This document shows positions 1 through 6,265 of a DNA stretch of 37,765 nt, piece by piece. The notes beneath the pieces were generated by a model that was not told the DNA's origin, did no database searches, and worked only from the letters and a program-made list of their open reading frames with translations. The stretch comes from Bacteroidota bacterium. Its GTDB lineage: Bacteria; Bacteroidota; Bacteroidia; Chitinophagales; LD1. Made by a program: the position numbers and the translations under genes. Where the stretch lies: assembly GCA_026391075.1 (NCBI GenBank), contig JAPLES010000061.1:1-37765 (forward strand), in the 5' to 3' direction. Every line of letters begins with the position of its first letter. Within the stretch, counting starts at the first letter, position 1.

Positions 1-84
1 ACCGATACCGAGATTGAAAAAATAATGAATCGCTTAATGAGTAAATACGAAAGCGATTTAGGGGCGGTGATTCGCAAAAATTAA
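1..84 (+). CDS. C-terminal end of an unidentified protein (partial)
   Basis: An open frame enters from the left edge and ends with TAA at 82-84. It encodes 27 residues ending in DLGAVIRKN, a charged, probably helical tail (IEKIMNRLMSKYES). The fragment is too short to assign a family. It converges on the serine-tRNA locus, and its stop lies only 4 bases from the tRNA 3' fragment at 89. It could be an out-of-gene frame, but its composition is protein-like. Confidence 0.5.
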   Translation, partial: TDTEIEKIMNRLMSKYESDLGAVIRKN

Positions 85-88
85 TCTG

Positions 89-107
89 CGGAAAGGGAGG
101 GATTCGA
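89..107 (-). pseudogene. 3' fragment of a serine tRNA gene
   Basis: Read on the minus strand, this is the end of a tRNA: T-loop TTCGAAT, T-stem 3' arm CCCTC, acceptor 3' arm CCTTTCC, discriminator G, then CA. It matches the 3' end of the intact tRNA-Ser at 423-507 in layout but has a different acceptor sequence, so it comes from another serine isoacceptor. No tRNA 5' half lies upstream; instead there is the 59-bp repeat and the end of the GIY-YIG gene. A GAGGA just beyond the repeat (157-161 region) may be the leftover 5' T-stem arm. Confidence 0.6.
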
Positions 108-160
108 ATGCTGACGCTTCGATCAGCATCGAGACAAGCTTCGCTTCGTCTCGATCCTCG
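102..160 (-). repeat. 59-bp direct repeat, copy A, in a tRNA T-loop
   Basis: This block matches 530-588 at 56 of 59 positions; the differences I count are at 117, 122 and 155. It holds two hairpins: GCTGA...TCAGC, and a longer one with arms CGAGAC and GTCTCG around AAGC/GCTT. One end is the tRNA T-loop TTCGA and the other is TCGA, so a TCGA flanks the inserted hairpins on both sides. It separates the T-stem arms of the broken tRNA at 89-107. Confidence 0.85.
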
Positions 161-161
161 T

Positions 162-407
162 TCAGGAATATTTGGTCATAAACTCAAGGAGTCTTTGTCG
201 TGAAAGGTTTTTCAATTTTAGTTCCAACTCCATTGCTTCCGCACGTGTTGGTTTCTCGGCACTCCAAATAATTACCCACGGAGTATAAGGTTTCGTTGCT
301 TTTTCATAACCGGAGTTATGTCTGTTCAATCTTTCGATTAAATTTTCGGTTTGACCAATGTAGTATTTGTCAAATTTTTGGGAATGCAAAACGTAAACAT
401 AGAACAC
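162..407 (-). CDS. GIY-YIG nuclease-family small protein next to a tRNA
   Basis: A small single-domain GIY-YIG nuclease of the YhbQ/UvrC-N type, about 81 residues. Visible are the paired motif YVYVLHS then YYIGQT, the Arg-containing helix ENLIERLNRHN and the likely metal-binding Glu in the RAEAMELE helix, so the active site looks intact. The frame stays open upstream to an ATG at 515, but that extra N-terminus is just the translated tRNA-Ser. I therefore prefer GTG at 405-407, which begins FYVYVLHS as in typical family members; ATT at 411-413 is an alternative. The gene starts 15 bases after the tRNA 3' end on the same strand and is probably co-transcribed with it. Members of this family next to tRNAs are, to my knowledge, common in Bacteroidota; their role is unsettled (selfish nuclease or DNA repair). 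Confidence 0.85.
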   Translation of the reverse strand: MFYVYVLHSQKFDKYYIGQTENLIERLNRHNSGYEKATKPYTPWVIIWSAEKPTRAEAMELELKLKNLSRQRLLEFMTKYS

Positions 408-422
408 AACAATACTTTTTTG

Positions 423-507
423 CAGAGAGGAAGGGATTCGAACCCTCGATACCTTGCGGTATACACGCTTTCCAAGCGTGCTCCTTAAGCCACTCGGACA
501 CCTCTCT
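423..507 (-). tRNA. tRNA-Ser (anticodon GGA)
   Basis: This is a complete class II tRNA. The acceptor stem AGAGAGG pairs with CCTCTCT, and the discriminator is G. The anticodon arm is CACGC-TTGGAAA-GCGTG with anticodon GGA, which reads UCC/UCU serine codons. A long variable arm (TACCGCAAGGTA) and a T-arm with loop TTCGAAT follow. No CCA is encoded: the sequence continues CAA after the discriminator. It appears to be the only intact tRNA here and lies between two damaged relatives. Confidence 0.95.
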
Positions 508-529
508 AATTTCAATTACAAAAAGAACA

Positions 530-588
530 ATTCGAATGCTGACGTTTCGGTCAGCATCGAGACAAGCTTCGCTTCGTCTCGACCCTCG
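530..588 (-). repeat. 59-bp direct repeat, copy B, in a tRNA T-loop
   Basis: This is the second copy of the block at 102-160, with the same orientation and the same position inside a tRNA T-loop. The two copies bracket the intact tRNA-Ser and the GIY-YIG gene, so recombination between them would delete both. Beyond its TTCGAAT end the tRNA 3' arm is absent and AT-rich sequence follows. Confidence 0.85.
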
Positions 589-612
589 ATACCTTACGGT
601 TTACACGCTTTC

Positions 613-630
613 TCCCGATAATTATCGGGA
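613..630. repeat. 18-bp perfect palindrome in the tRNA anticodon arm
   Basis: TCCCGATAATTATCGGGA is a perfect palindrome replacing the anticodon loop of the broken tRNA-Ser. The palindrome at 20084-20103 shares its arms (CCCGATA/TATCGGG) and differs only in the central two bases, which suggests the same short-palindrome family. Confidence 0.75.
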
Positions 631-679
631 TGCTCCTTCAACCACTCGGACACCTCTCTAAAAGTGGAGCGCGAATCTA

Positions 680-1462
680 TCAATTCATTTGAAAAACCAG
701 TTGCGCATTTCTTGAAGTAACTTCCGCCACTTCCTCATTGGTTTTGTTTAATGCTAATGCTATGCTTTCACAAACCAACTTCGTGTACGAAGGTTCATTT
801 CGCTTTCCGCGATGCGGCACAGGAGTTAAATACGGAGCATCTGTTTCAAGCACTAAATTTTCTAAGCTTAATTGTTGTAATACTTCTTTCAATCCGGAGT
901 TCTTGTAGGTAACAACTCCGCCAATGCCTAAATAAAAACCTAAGTCAATTATCTGTTTGGCTTCATCCAGCGTACCACCAAAACAGTGAAAAATTCCTTT
1001 CACTCTTCCGGCAAATTTCTTGACTACATCAATACAATTCTGTGTTGATTTGCGGCTGTGAATTACAATCGGAAGGTTTCCGGCAATTGCCATTTCAATT
1101 TGTCTTTCGAAAGCAATCAGTTGTTGTGCTTTGAAACTTAAATCCCAGTAATAATCCAATCCTATTTCGCCAACGGCATAGAATTTTGTTTCACTGTTCA
1201 GGTATTGTTCAACAATCTTCAATTCTGCTTCAAAATTTTCTTTTACGCTGCAAGGATGCAATCCCATCATCGGAAGAATTCTGAATTCTGAATTCTGAAT
1301 TCTGAATTCTGAAAGTGCAATTAATCGTTCGTGAGTTTCAGAGTCAATAGCTGGAAGAAAGATTTTATCCAATCCATTTTGTTGTGCCCGTTGAATTAAA
1401 TCGTTTAAATCATTTTCAAACTCGGGTAAGTAAAGATGGCAATGCGTATCAATCAGTTTCAT
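680..1462 (-). CDS. tatD: TatD-family metal-dependent DNase
   Basis: This encodes a 260-residue TIM-barrel hydrolase of the TatD (YcfH/TatD) family, a cytoplasmic 3'-5' exonuclease/deoxyribonuclease linked to DNA repair. Metal-ligand motifs are in order: DTHCHL near residue 5, GEIGLDYYW near 98, IHSR near 134, HCFGG near 159 and ETDAPYL near 207. Length is normal for the family. The stretch SEFRIQNSEFRI (about residues 51-62), before GLHPCSV, is encoded by a 7-bp tandem repeat and is probably an acquired insertion. The gene diverges from the bamD operon; the serine-tRNA locus follows on the same strand 20 bases after its stop. Confidence 0.93.
   Translation of the reverse strand: MKLIDTHCHLYLPEFENDLNDLIQRAQQNGLDKIFLPAIDSETHERLIALSEFRIQNSEFRILPMMGLHPCSVKENFEAELKIVEQYLNSETKFYAVGEIGLDYYWDLSFKAQQLIAFERQIEMAIAGNLPIVIHSRKSTQNCIDVVKKFAGRVKGIFHCFGGTLDEAKQIIDLGFYLGIGGVVTYKNSGLKEVLQQLSLENLVLETDAPYLTPVPHRGKRNEPSYTKLVCESIALALNKTNEEVAEVTSRNAQLVFQMN
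1276..1310. repeat. Heptanucleotide tandem repeat (GAATTCT x5) inside tatD
   Basis: Five perfect copies of GAATTCT followed by GAA lie inside the tatD coding region. Five units are 35 bases, so gain or loss of one unit would shift the frame. Three units equal 21 bases and would keep it. The repeat also creates five GAATTC palindromes. Confidence 0.95.
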
Positions 1463-1574
1463 TTTGCAAAGAAAGTTTAAAAACGCTTAGTGTTTAAACC
1501 CGCCCCCGTTTTAAACAATATTTTGGCTGCATTCCGTTCGTAGGAGTGTAATTACTATAAACCGAAATGAAATC

Positions 1575-1582
1575 TATATTTG
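1575..1582 (+). promoter_or_regulatory. Bacteroidota-type -7 box for the bamD operon
   Basis: TATATTTG matches the TAnnTTTG consensus of the Bacteroidota primary sigma factor. It lies 11 bases before the ATG at 1594 and overlaps the frame that begins at ATG 1567, which argues that the true start is 1594. I see no clear TTG -33 box at the usual distance. Confidence 0.5.
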
Positions 1583-1593
1583 CGCCCCTTTCT

Positions 1594-2757
1594 ATGAAGA
1601 TTTACAGTTCACTCATTTCCCGTTTTTTTAAGTTTTGTCTTTTGCCTGTGGCATATGCGATATTGCTTTTTACTTCTTCTTGCGAAACACCTGAAAAAGT
1701 ATTAAAGAGCAATGACCTTGTTTACAAAAAAACCAAAGCTATTTTTTGGTATAACAAGAAGGAGTATTTCAAGTGCATTCCCATTTTTGAAGAGTTGATT
1801 GGTTTAATGAAAGGACGCGAAAGCACTGAGGATTTATACTACATGTATTCATACGCCAACTACAAGCAAGGCGACTACATGATTTCGGCTTACCACTTCA
1901 AAAATTTTTACGACTTATATCCAAACAGCCAGTATTCTGAAGAGTGTTTGTATATGCATGCGAAGAGTTTTCAAATGCTTTCGCCAAAACCGGAACTTGA
2001 CCAAACCTATACCTACAAAGCGTTGGAGTCGTATGAACTGTTTCTGAACATGTATAGCGATAGTAAGTACTTGAAAGAGTGTAATGAGTCGGTAGAAAAA
2101 CTCAGAAAAAAATTAGAGAAGAAGGCGCTCAACGCTGCAGACCTTTATTACAGAACTTCCAATTACAAAGCGGCAGCTACTTCCTACGAAAATATTCTAC
2201 GTGATTTTCCGGATATTAATGAAGGAGAGAAGGTGACTTTTATGATTGTGAAGGCGCGTTATAAGTATGCGCAAAACTCTATTCCCTCTCGTAAATCCGA
2301 ACGATTTAATAATGTGGTGAAAAGCTTTAATACTTTCAAATATAAATTCAGCGCAAGCAAATCGTTGAAGGAGGCAGAAGGGTATGCTGCGCAATCGCAT
2401 TTTCAATCGGTACAAAGTGCTTATGAATGGGCCGAAATATCTCCGGCTGAAGATCGCGAAAAATATTTTCGTGTTTTCTTCAATGAATTGATCGCTCAAC
2501 AACCACTTATTACCGATAAAAAGGAGCTAGACCAGTTGGTACGGTGGAACGAAAAGGCATATTTTCTGATTGTGAAAAATAATTTCCTGATTAGCGAAGA
2601 CAAAAAAAGTAAGGACAAACTTCCGTCACTAGAGCAAACTGTGAAAACTTATTATACCTTTGTTGACCGTTTTCCAAACAGCCGATACATGAAAGAGGCA
2701 GAACGGATTTTCAATAATTCAACCGAACTAATCAAAAAACTGAAAGCAAATGGATAA
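1594..2757 (+). CDS. bamD: BamD-like outer-membrane assembly lipoprotein
   Basis: A TPR-type lipoprotein of the BAM complex, which inserts beta-barrel proteins into the outer membrane. The N-terminus has a hydrophobic signal ending in the lipobox LFTSSC, then repeated helical hairpins with BamD-like signatures (YLNNPNSxY-type: LYPNSQYSEECLYMHAKSFQML, MYSDSKYLKECNE). I start at ATG 1594 because the promoter box lies inside the nine extra codons of the ATG at 1567. At 387 residues it is longer than the roughly 260-290 usual for Bacteroidota BamD. The extra 100 or so residues are C-terminal and contain another helical repeat (FVDRFPNSRYMKEAER). It heads the operon bamD-rpoZ-coaC-coaB-porD-like and overlaps rpoZ by 8 bases. 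Confidence 0.85.
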   Translation: MKIYSSLISRFFKFCLLPVAYAILLFTSSCETPEKVLKSNDLVYKKTKAIFWYNKKEYFKCIPIFEELIGLMKGRESTEDLYYMYSYANYKQGDYMISAYHFKNFYDLYPNSQYSEECLYMHAKSFQMLSPKPELDQTYTYKALESYELFLNMYSDSKYLKECNESVEKLRKKLEKKALNAADLYYRTSNYKAAATSYENILRDFPDINEGEKVTFMIVKARYKYAQNSIPSRKSERFNNVVKSFNTFKYKFSASKSLKEAEGYAAQSHFQSVQSAYEWAEISPAEDREKYFRVFFNELIAQQPLITDKKELDQLVRWNEKAYFLIVKNNFLISEDKKSKDKLPSLEQTVKTYYTFVDRFPNSRYMKEAERIFNNSTELIKKLKANG

Positions 2758-3091
2758 GCTGAAAAAAATTAAAATGACTCAAATCAGTCCGCTGATTGAA
2801 ACGCAAAACCTCGAAGCAATGGCTAAAAAAACAGGTAATGTTTACGAGGCTATTTATACCATTTCGAGAAGAGCTAATCAGATTTCGAAAGAAATTAAGG
2901 AAGAGTTGCACTCAAAGTTGGAAGATTTTGCATCGCATACTGATAACCTCGAAGAGATTCACGAGAACCGTGAGCAAATTGAAATTTCGAAGTTCTACGA
3001 AAAACTTCCTCATGCTTCTATTTTGGCAACCAAAGAATATCAGAACGATGAACTTTCGGTTCGTGTAATAGAAGAGCCAACGGCAAACTAA
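2750..3091 (+). CDS. rpoZ: RNA polymerase omega subunit, Bacteroidota type
   Basis: A 113-residue RpoZ-like protein that helps fold and assemble the beta-prime subunit. Characteristic stretches are GNVYEAIYTISRRANQIS (residues 27-44) and the C-terminal REQIEISKFYEKLP, both typical of Bacteroidota omega proteins. The ATG at 2750 overlaps the end of bamD; an internal ATG at 2774 (MTQISPL) is an alternative start. Its place between bamD and the coenzyme A genes is the conserved Bacteroidota arrangement. Confidence 0.85.
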   Translation: MDKLKKIKMTQISPLIETQNLEAMAKKTGNVYEAIYTISRRANQISKEIKEELHSKLEDFASHTDNLEEIHENREQIEISKFYEKLPHASILATKEYQNDELSVRVIEEPTAN

Positions 3092-3101
3092 TTTTTGCTC
3101 T

Positions 3102-3647
3102 ATGAGCAACCTGAAAGAAAAAAAAATAGTTCTTGCAGTTTGCGGTTCAATAGCCGCATATAAATCAGCGATTTTAATTCGCCAACTCATTAAAGCCGGA
3201 GCGGAAGTGAAAGTAATTCTCACTGCTTCGGCTTCTAATTTTATAACGCCTCTCACACTATCCACGCTTAGTAAAAATCCGGTAATTACAGATTTCACCA
3301 ATAATGCTGAAACTTGGAACAGCCATGTGGAATTGGGTTTGTGGGCAGATGCTATGGTGATTGCTCCTGCATCGGCAAATACAATTGCAAAAATGGCTTT
3401 GGGCATGTGCGATAACATGTTGCTGGCTACTTATCTCTCTGCTAAGTGTCCTGTGTTTTTTGCGCCCGCTATGGATTTAGATATGTGGAAACACAAGAGT
3501 GTGAAACACAATATTGATTTGTTGCTTAGCTATGGTAATATTCTTATTCCCGTTGAAAACGGTGAACTCGCCAGTGGTTTAACTGGCGATGGAAGAATGG
3601 CAGAGCCCGAACACATCATGATGCATTTGAAAGATTATTTCGCTTAG
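3102..3647 (+). CDS. coaC: Phosphopantothenoylcysteine decarboxylase (stand-alone CoaC)
   Basis: A 181-residue flavoprotein that decarboxylates 4'-phosphopantothenoylcysteine in coenzyme A synthesis. Seen here: N-terminal VCGSIAAYKS (FMN fold), active-site His75 in SHVELG, the PASANTIAK loop and the substrate-clamp region ENGELASGLTGDGRM. Two positions differ from the well-studied E. coli enzyme: PAMDLDMW has Asp for the usual Asn (residue 125), and the clamp has Ser158 where E. coli has the catalytic Cys158. I believe these variants recur in Bacteroidota, but I cannot check. Usually this domain is fused to CoaB; here a TAG stop ends it cleanly and coaB begins in another frame 11 bases on. 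Confidence 0.9.
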   Translation: MSNLKEKKIVLAVCGSIAAYKSAILIRQLIKAGAEVKVILTASASNFITPLTLSTLSKNPVITDFTNNAETWNSHVELGLWADAMVIAPASANTIAKMALGMCDNMLLATYLSAKCPVFFAPAMDLDMWKHKSVKHNIDLLLSYGNILIPVENGELASGLTGDGRMAEPEHIMMHLKDYFA

Positions 3648-3658
3648 CATTGTCCCTA

Positions 3659-4306
3659 ATGAAAATTCTTATTACCGCAGGTCCTACTCATGAGCCCATT
3701 GATCCCGTGCGATTTATAGGCAATCATTCTTCGGGTAAAATGGGAATTGCCATTGCCGAAGAATTTGCAAAAGCAGGGAATGAGGTAACGCTGATAAAAG
3801 GAGCTACAAATCTGAATCCTTCAAACAGTTCTATCAAGCAAATCAATGTAGAAACAGCAGCAGAAATGTTCGATGCCTGCGCACAATATTTTTTTAGTGC
3901 CGATGTTATAGTGTTTGCTGCAGCGGTGGCGGATTACACGCCTAAGTTTCCGAGTGCAATAAAAATTAAAAAGAAGGAAGAAGAGTTTTCAATTGAGTTG
4001 ATAAAGACAAAAGACATTGCGTTGGAGTTAGGAAAGCAAAAAAGTGAAAATCAAATTGTTGTTGGATTTGCTTTGGAAACAAACGCTGAAGAGGAAAACG
4101 CCAAAGAGAAACTGAAGAAGAAGAATTTTGATTTTATTGTTTTGAATTCGATGCGCGATGAAGGCGCGGGTTTTAAGAACGACACAAACAAAATTACTAT
4201 CATTGACAAAGCAGGAAATGTGTCTAAATTTGATTTGAAGACTAAGGCAGAAGTGGCAAAAGATATTCTGGCATACACGAACAAAATTTTGAAACAACGT
4301 TTATGA
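3659..4306 (+). CDS. coaB: Phosphopantothenate-cysteine ligase (stand-alone CoaB)
   Basis: This protein, about 215 residues, joins phosphopantothenate to cysteine using a nucleotide triphosphate, the step before CoaC. Motifs: ITAGPTHEPIDPVRFIGNHS then SGKMG at the N-terminus, AAVADYTP near residue 85, KIKK near 101 and VGFALETN near 135. I choose ATG 3659 (MKILITAGPT); a TTG at 3650 would add only three residues. The frame differs from coaC (+2 versus +3), so no single-codon readthrough could restore a fusion. Its stop overlaps the next start by 4 bases (ATGA). Confidence 0.9.
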   Translation: MKILITAGPTHEPIDPVRFIGNHSSGKMGIAIAEEFAKAGNEVTLIKGATNLNPSNSSIKQINVETAAEMFDACAQYFFSADVIVFAAAVADYTPKFPSAIKIKKKEEEFSIELIKTKDIALELGKQKSENQIVVGFALETNAEEENAKEKLKKKNFDFIVLNSMRDEGAGFKNDTNKITIIDKAGNVSKFDLKTKAEVAKDILAYTNKILKQRL

Positions 4307-5226
4307 AACACCAAACAAAAAATACGAAACACTCACTAATTGCTCTCGCTATTTTTCTTTTTGCAACATTTTTTTTGAATGCCCAGGAACTTCGGTGCCA
4401 GTTGAAAATAAATTCACAAAAGGCGGTGGGAGTGGACCCGACAGTTTTTTCTAACATGGAAACTGCTTTGAATGAATTTATGAATTCTAAAAGCTGGACT
4501 AACGATCAATTTACTGCTGAAGAAAAAATTGAGTGCACGATGTTCATCACACTCGAAGCACCAACGGCACAGGATATTTATAACGCAAGTATTACAGTAC
4601 AGCTTTCTCGCCCTGTTTTTAAAAGCAGTTATAATTCGCCCATGTTTAATTTTATTGATAAGGATTGTATACTCACTTATGCCCAAGGACAGCCGCTTGA
4701 TTTTAATGTGACCCAATACAATTCGAACCTCACTTCCATTCTAGGTTTTTATGCCTACTTGCTTATAGGTATGGATTATGAAAGTTTTTCGAAAGGCGGA
4801 GGTGCAAAATATTTTACGATGGCAGAGCAAATTATGAATAACGTGCCCACCAGCGCAGGTGATTCAAAAGGGTGGAAACCTTTTGATGGGCAAAGGAATC
4901 GCTACTGGCTAATCAATAATTTAATGGCAAGCAAGTATGATGCGTTCAAGCAAGTGTTGTACGACTACCATTATGCGGGCATGGATAATTTTTATGAAAA
5001 ACCGGCTTTGGCTCGACAAAATATTTTGAACTCACTAGATAAGCTTGATAAAATTGCGCGCGATAATCCGAACGCAGTTTTGTTAGCTGTTTTTTTTCAG
5101 GCGAAGAGTGATGAATTGGTAAATATTTTTTCAGGAGCCGATATGGGAGAAAAAGCAAAGGCAATTACTGTGCTTCGTAGATGCGACCCAAGCAATTCTG
5201 CCAAGTATGATAAATTGATGAAGTAG
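4303..5226 (+). CDS. DUF4835 / PorD-like T9SS-associated protein
   Basis: A 307-residue secreted protein, signal peptide ending FFLNAQ, then a mature region starting ELRCQLKINSQK. Motifs IECTMFITLE, QLSRPVFKSSYNSPMFN, YAYLLIGMDYESFSKGGG and YDYHYAGMD are characteristic of DUF4835, a Bacteroidota-specific family that I recall being named PorD in type IX secretion. The assignment to the family is firm; the PorD role is from memory. It is translationally coupled to coaB (4-base overlap). In many Bacteroidota this operon continues into recN; here it meets the convergent acetyltransferase 7 bases on. Confidence 0.8.
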   Translation: MKHQTKNTKHSLIALAIFLFATFFLNAQELRCQLKINSQKAVGVDPTVFSNMETALNEFMNSKSWTNDQFTAEEKIECTMFITLEAPTAQDIYNASITVQLSRPVFKSSYNSPMFNFIDKDCILTYAQGQPLDFNVTQYNSNLTSILGFYAYLLIGMDYESFSKGGGAKYFTMAEQIMNNVPTSAGDSKGWKPFDGQRNRYWLINNLMASKYDAFKQVLYDYHYAGMDNFYEKPALARQNILNSLDKLDKIARDNPNAVLLAVFFQAKSDELVNIFSGADMGEKAKAITVLRRCDPSNSAKYDKLMK

Positions 5227-5233
5227 TAATCTG

Positions 5234-5719
5234 TTATCCTCTTCTCATCACAAAATCATTCATAAAATATCCACCGCCAATATCAAAATCGCCAACGGTT
5301 TCGATTACAAAACCAAGTTTTAAATAAAAATTGATGGCTTTGTAGTTGGTGCGGTTTACTTGAAGCTTAATTGTTTTCGATGAATCTATTTGCGACAGCA
5401 GATAATCGAAAAACTGTTTCCCTATTCCGTTTCGATGTTTAGAAACATCGAGATAAAATTTGTGGAGATAGTAGAAATCATTTTTCCATTCAATGGAAGA
5501 GTACGCAACAATATCATCGTTCACATACGCCAAAAAATATTTTTCACCGCGCTTCATGCTTTCTTCAATTGCTTTAACTGAATAACGATTAAGCAGCATG
5601 AATTCAATTTGTTCTACCGAAATAATTGCCGGATAATGTTCGCGCCAAATTTTTTGTGCGAGTTGGTCAATGACTGGAATTTCAGTAATTGTTGCCGGGC
5701 GAAAAGACAGATGCATCAT
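5234..5719 (-). CDS. GNAT-family N-acetyltransferase
   Basis: A 161-residue GCN5-related acetyltransferase. The N-terminal strand-helix FRPATITEIPVIDQLA, the mid-domain KFYLDVSKHRNGIGKQFFDY with its acetyl-CoA loop (RNGIGK) and the C-terminal LQVNRTNYKAINFYLKLGF are classical GNAT motifs. The substrate is unknown. Two consecutive ATGs start it; either could be used. It is the lone minus-strand gene after the bamD operon. Confidence 0.88.
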   Translation of the reverse strand: MMHLSFRPATITEIPVIDQLAQKIWREHYPAIISVEQIEFMLLNRYSVKAIEESMKRGEKYFLAYVNDDIVAYSSIEWKNDFYYLHKFYLDVSKHRNGIGKQFFDYLLSQIDSSKTIKLQVNRTNYKAINFYLKLGFVIETVGDFDIGGGYFMNDFVMRRG

Positions 5720-5758
5720 ATGGAACTACAAATAGTTACAGTTTTTGTTTTGATTTTT

Positions 5759-6154
5759 TTAATGACCCAAATTAATATTTACTCCCTTCCCTTTAATCTG
5801 TAAATGTTTTTTCTCAACAGTCATTCCGCCTTTGCTTCCTTTTACTTCCAACCCTTTTTTATTGGCTTCTACTCCGTGTCCATGACTATTTTTGGCTGAA
5901 ACCACTTGCTTGTGTAATTCTACTCCAGCCCCATTTTTATTTTTCGCTTCGGCACCTTTGCTATTTACTACAGCTCCACCTCCCTTGCTGCTTTTGACTT
6001 CTACAACTTTCTTTTTCACTTCCACACCGCTACCTTTACCGTTCGAAACGCTGGCTCCTTTGTTATTGGCAGTAACTCCTTTTTGTTGCGCATTTACATT
6101 GTTTGATAAAAAAAGCAGCATTAAAACAGATAGAAGGATGGACAAGTTTTTCAT
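5759..6154 (-). CDS. Small secreted Lys/Gly/Val repeat protein
   Basis: A 131-residue protein with a clear signal peptide (MKNLSILLSVLMLLFLS to NVNAQ). The mature part is built of about five 17-residue repeats: GVEVKKKVVEVKSSKGG, GAVVNSKGAEAKNKNGA, GVELHKQVVSAKNSHGH, GVEANKKGLEVKGSKGG, then MTVEKKHLQIKGKGVNI. Alternating hydrophobic residues with Lys and Gly-rich turns suggest a stack of short beta strands with a strongly basic surface. There is no Cys and no sorting domain. I do not recognise the family. It diverges from the peroxidase gene at 6266. Confidence 0.75.
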   Translation of the reverse strand: MKNLSILLSVLMLLFLSNNVNAQQKGVTANNKGASVSNGKGSGVEVKKKVVEVKSSKGGGAVVNSKGAEAKNKNGAGVELHKQVVSAKNSHGHGVEANKKGLEVKGSKGGMTVEKKHLQIKGKGVNINLGH

Positions 6155-6265
6155 GTGTTGGATAATTTGAAGTAAATGTAAACAACCAATTACCTAAACC
6201 GAATTATAGAATGAATAAAATTACTTCACTCATAAATCTTACTTTTACGAAAACAAATAATTGCT

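Larger units (their letters stand above)
530..659 (-). pseudogene. tRNA-Ser pseudogene with two palindromic insertions
   Basis: Reading minus from 659, the acceptor AGAGAGG, the D-arm TGTCCGAGTGG, the variable arm ACCGTAAGGT and the T-stem GAGGG closely match the intact tRNA at 423-507. Two interruptions destroy it. An 18-bp palindrome (613-630) replaces part of the anticodon arm including the anticodon, and the 59-bp repeat sits in the T-loop. The 3' T-stem and acceptor arm are missing. It starts 20 bases downstream of the tatD stop. No functional tRNA could fold from it unless spliced, for which I see no evidence. Confidence 0.8.

Noticed and set aside
407-515. An N-terminal extension of the GIY-YIG protein to ATG 515
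   Set aside because: The extra residues are the translation of the tRNA-Ser gene in frame; the domain proper begins after it.
296-661. A plus-strand frame of 121 codons across the tRNA locus
   Set aside because: It reads antisense through the tRNA-Ser, its broken relative and the repeat. It has no family motif, and its length comes from the stem sequences.
1276-1310. A CRISPR-like array
   Set aside because: The units are contiguous 7-mers without spacers; this is a simple tandem repeat.
3640-3665. A coaBC frameshift pseudogene
   Set aside because: Both halves are complete with full motifs and their own start and stop at the linker, so a working split is more likely; a sequencing error is still possible.
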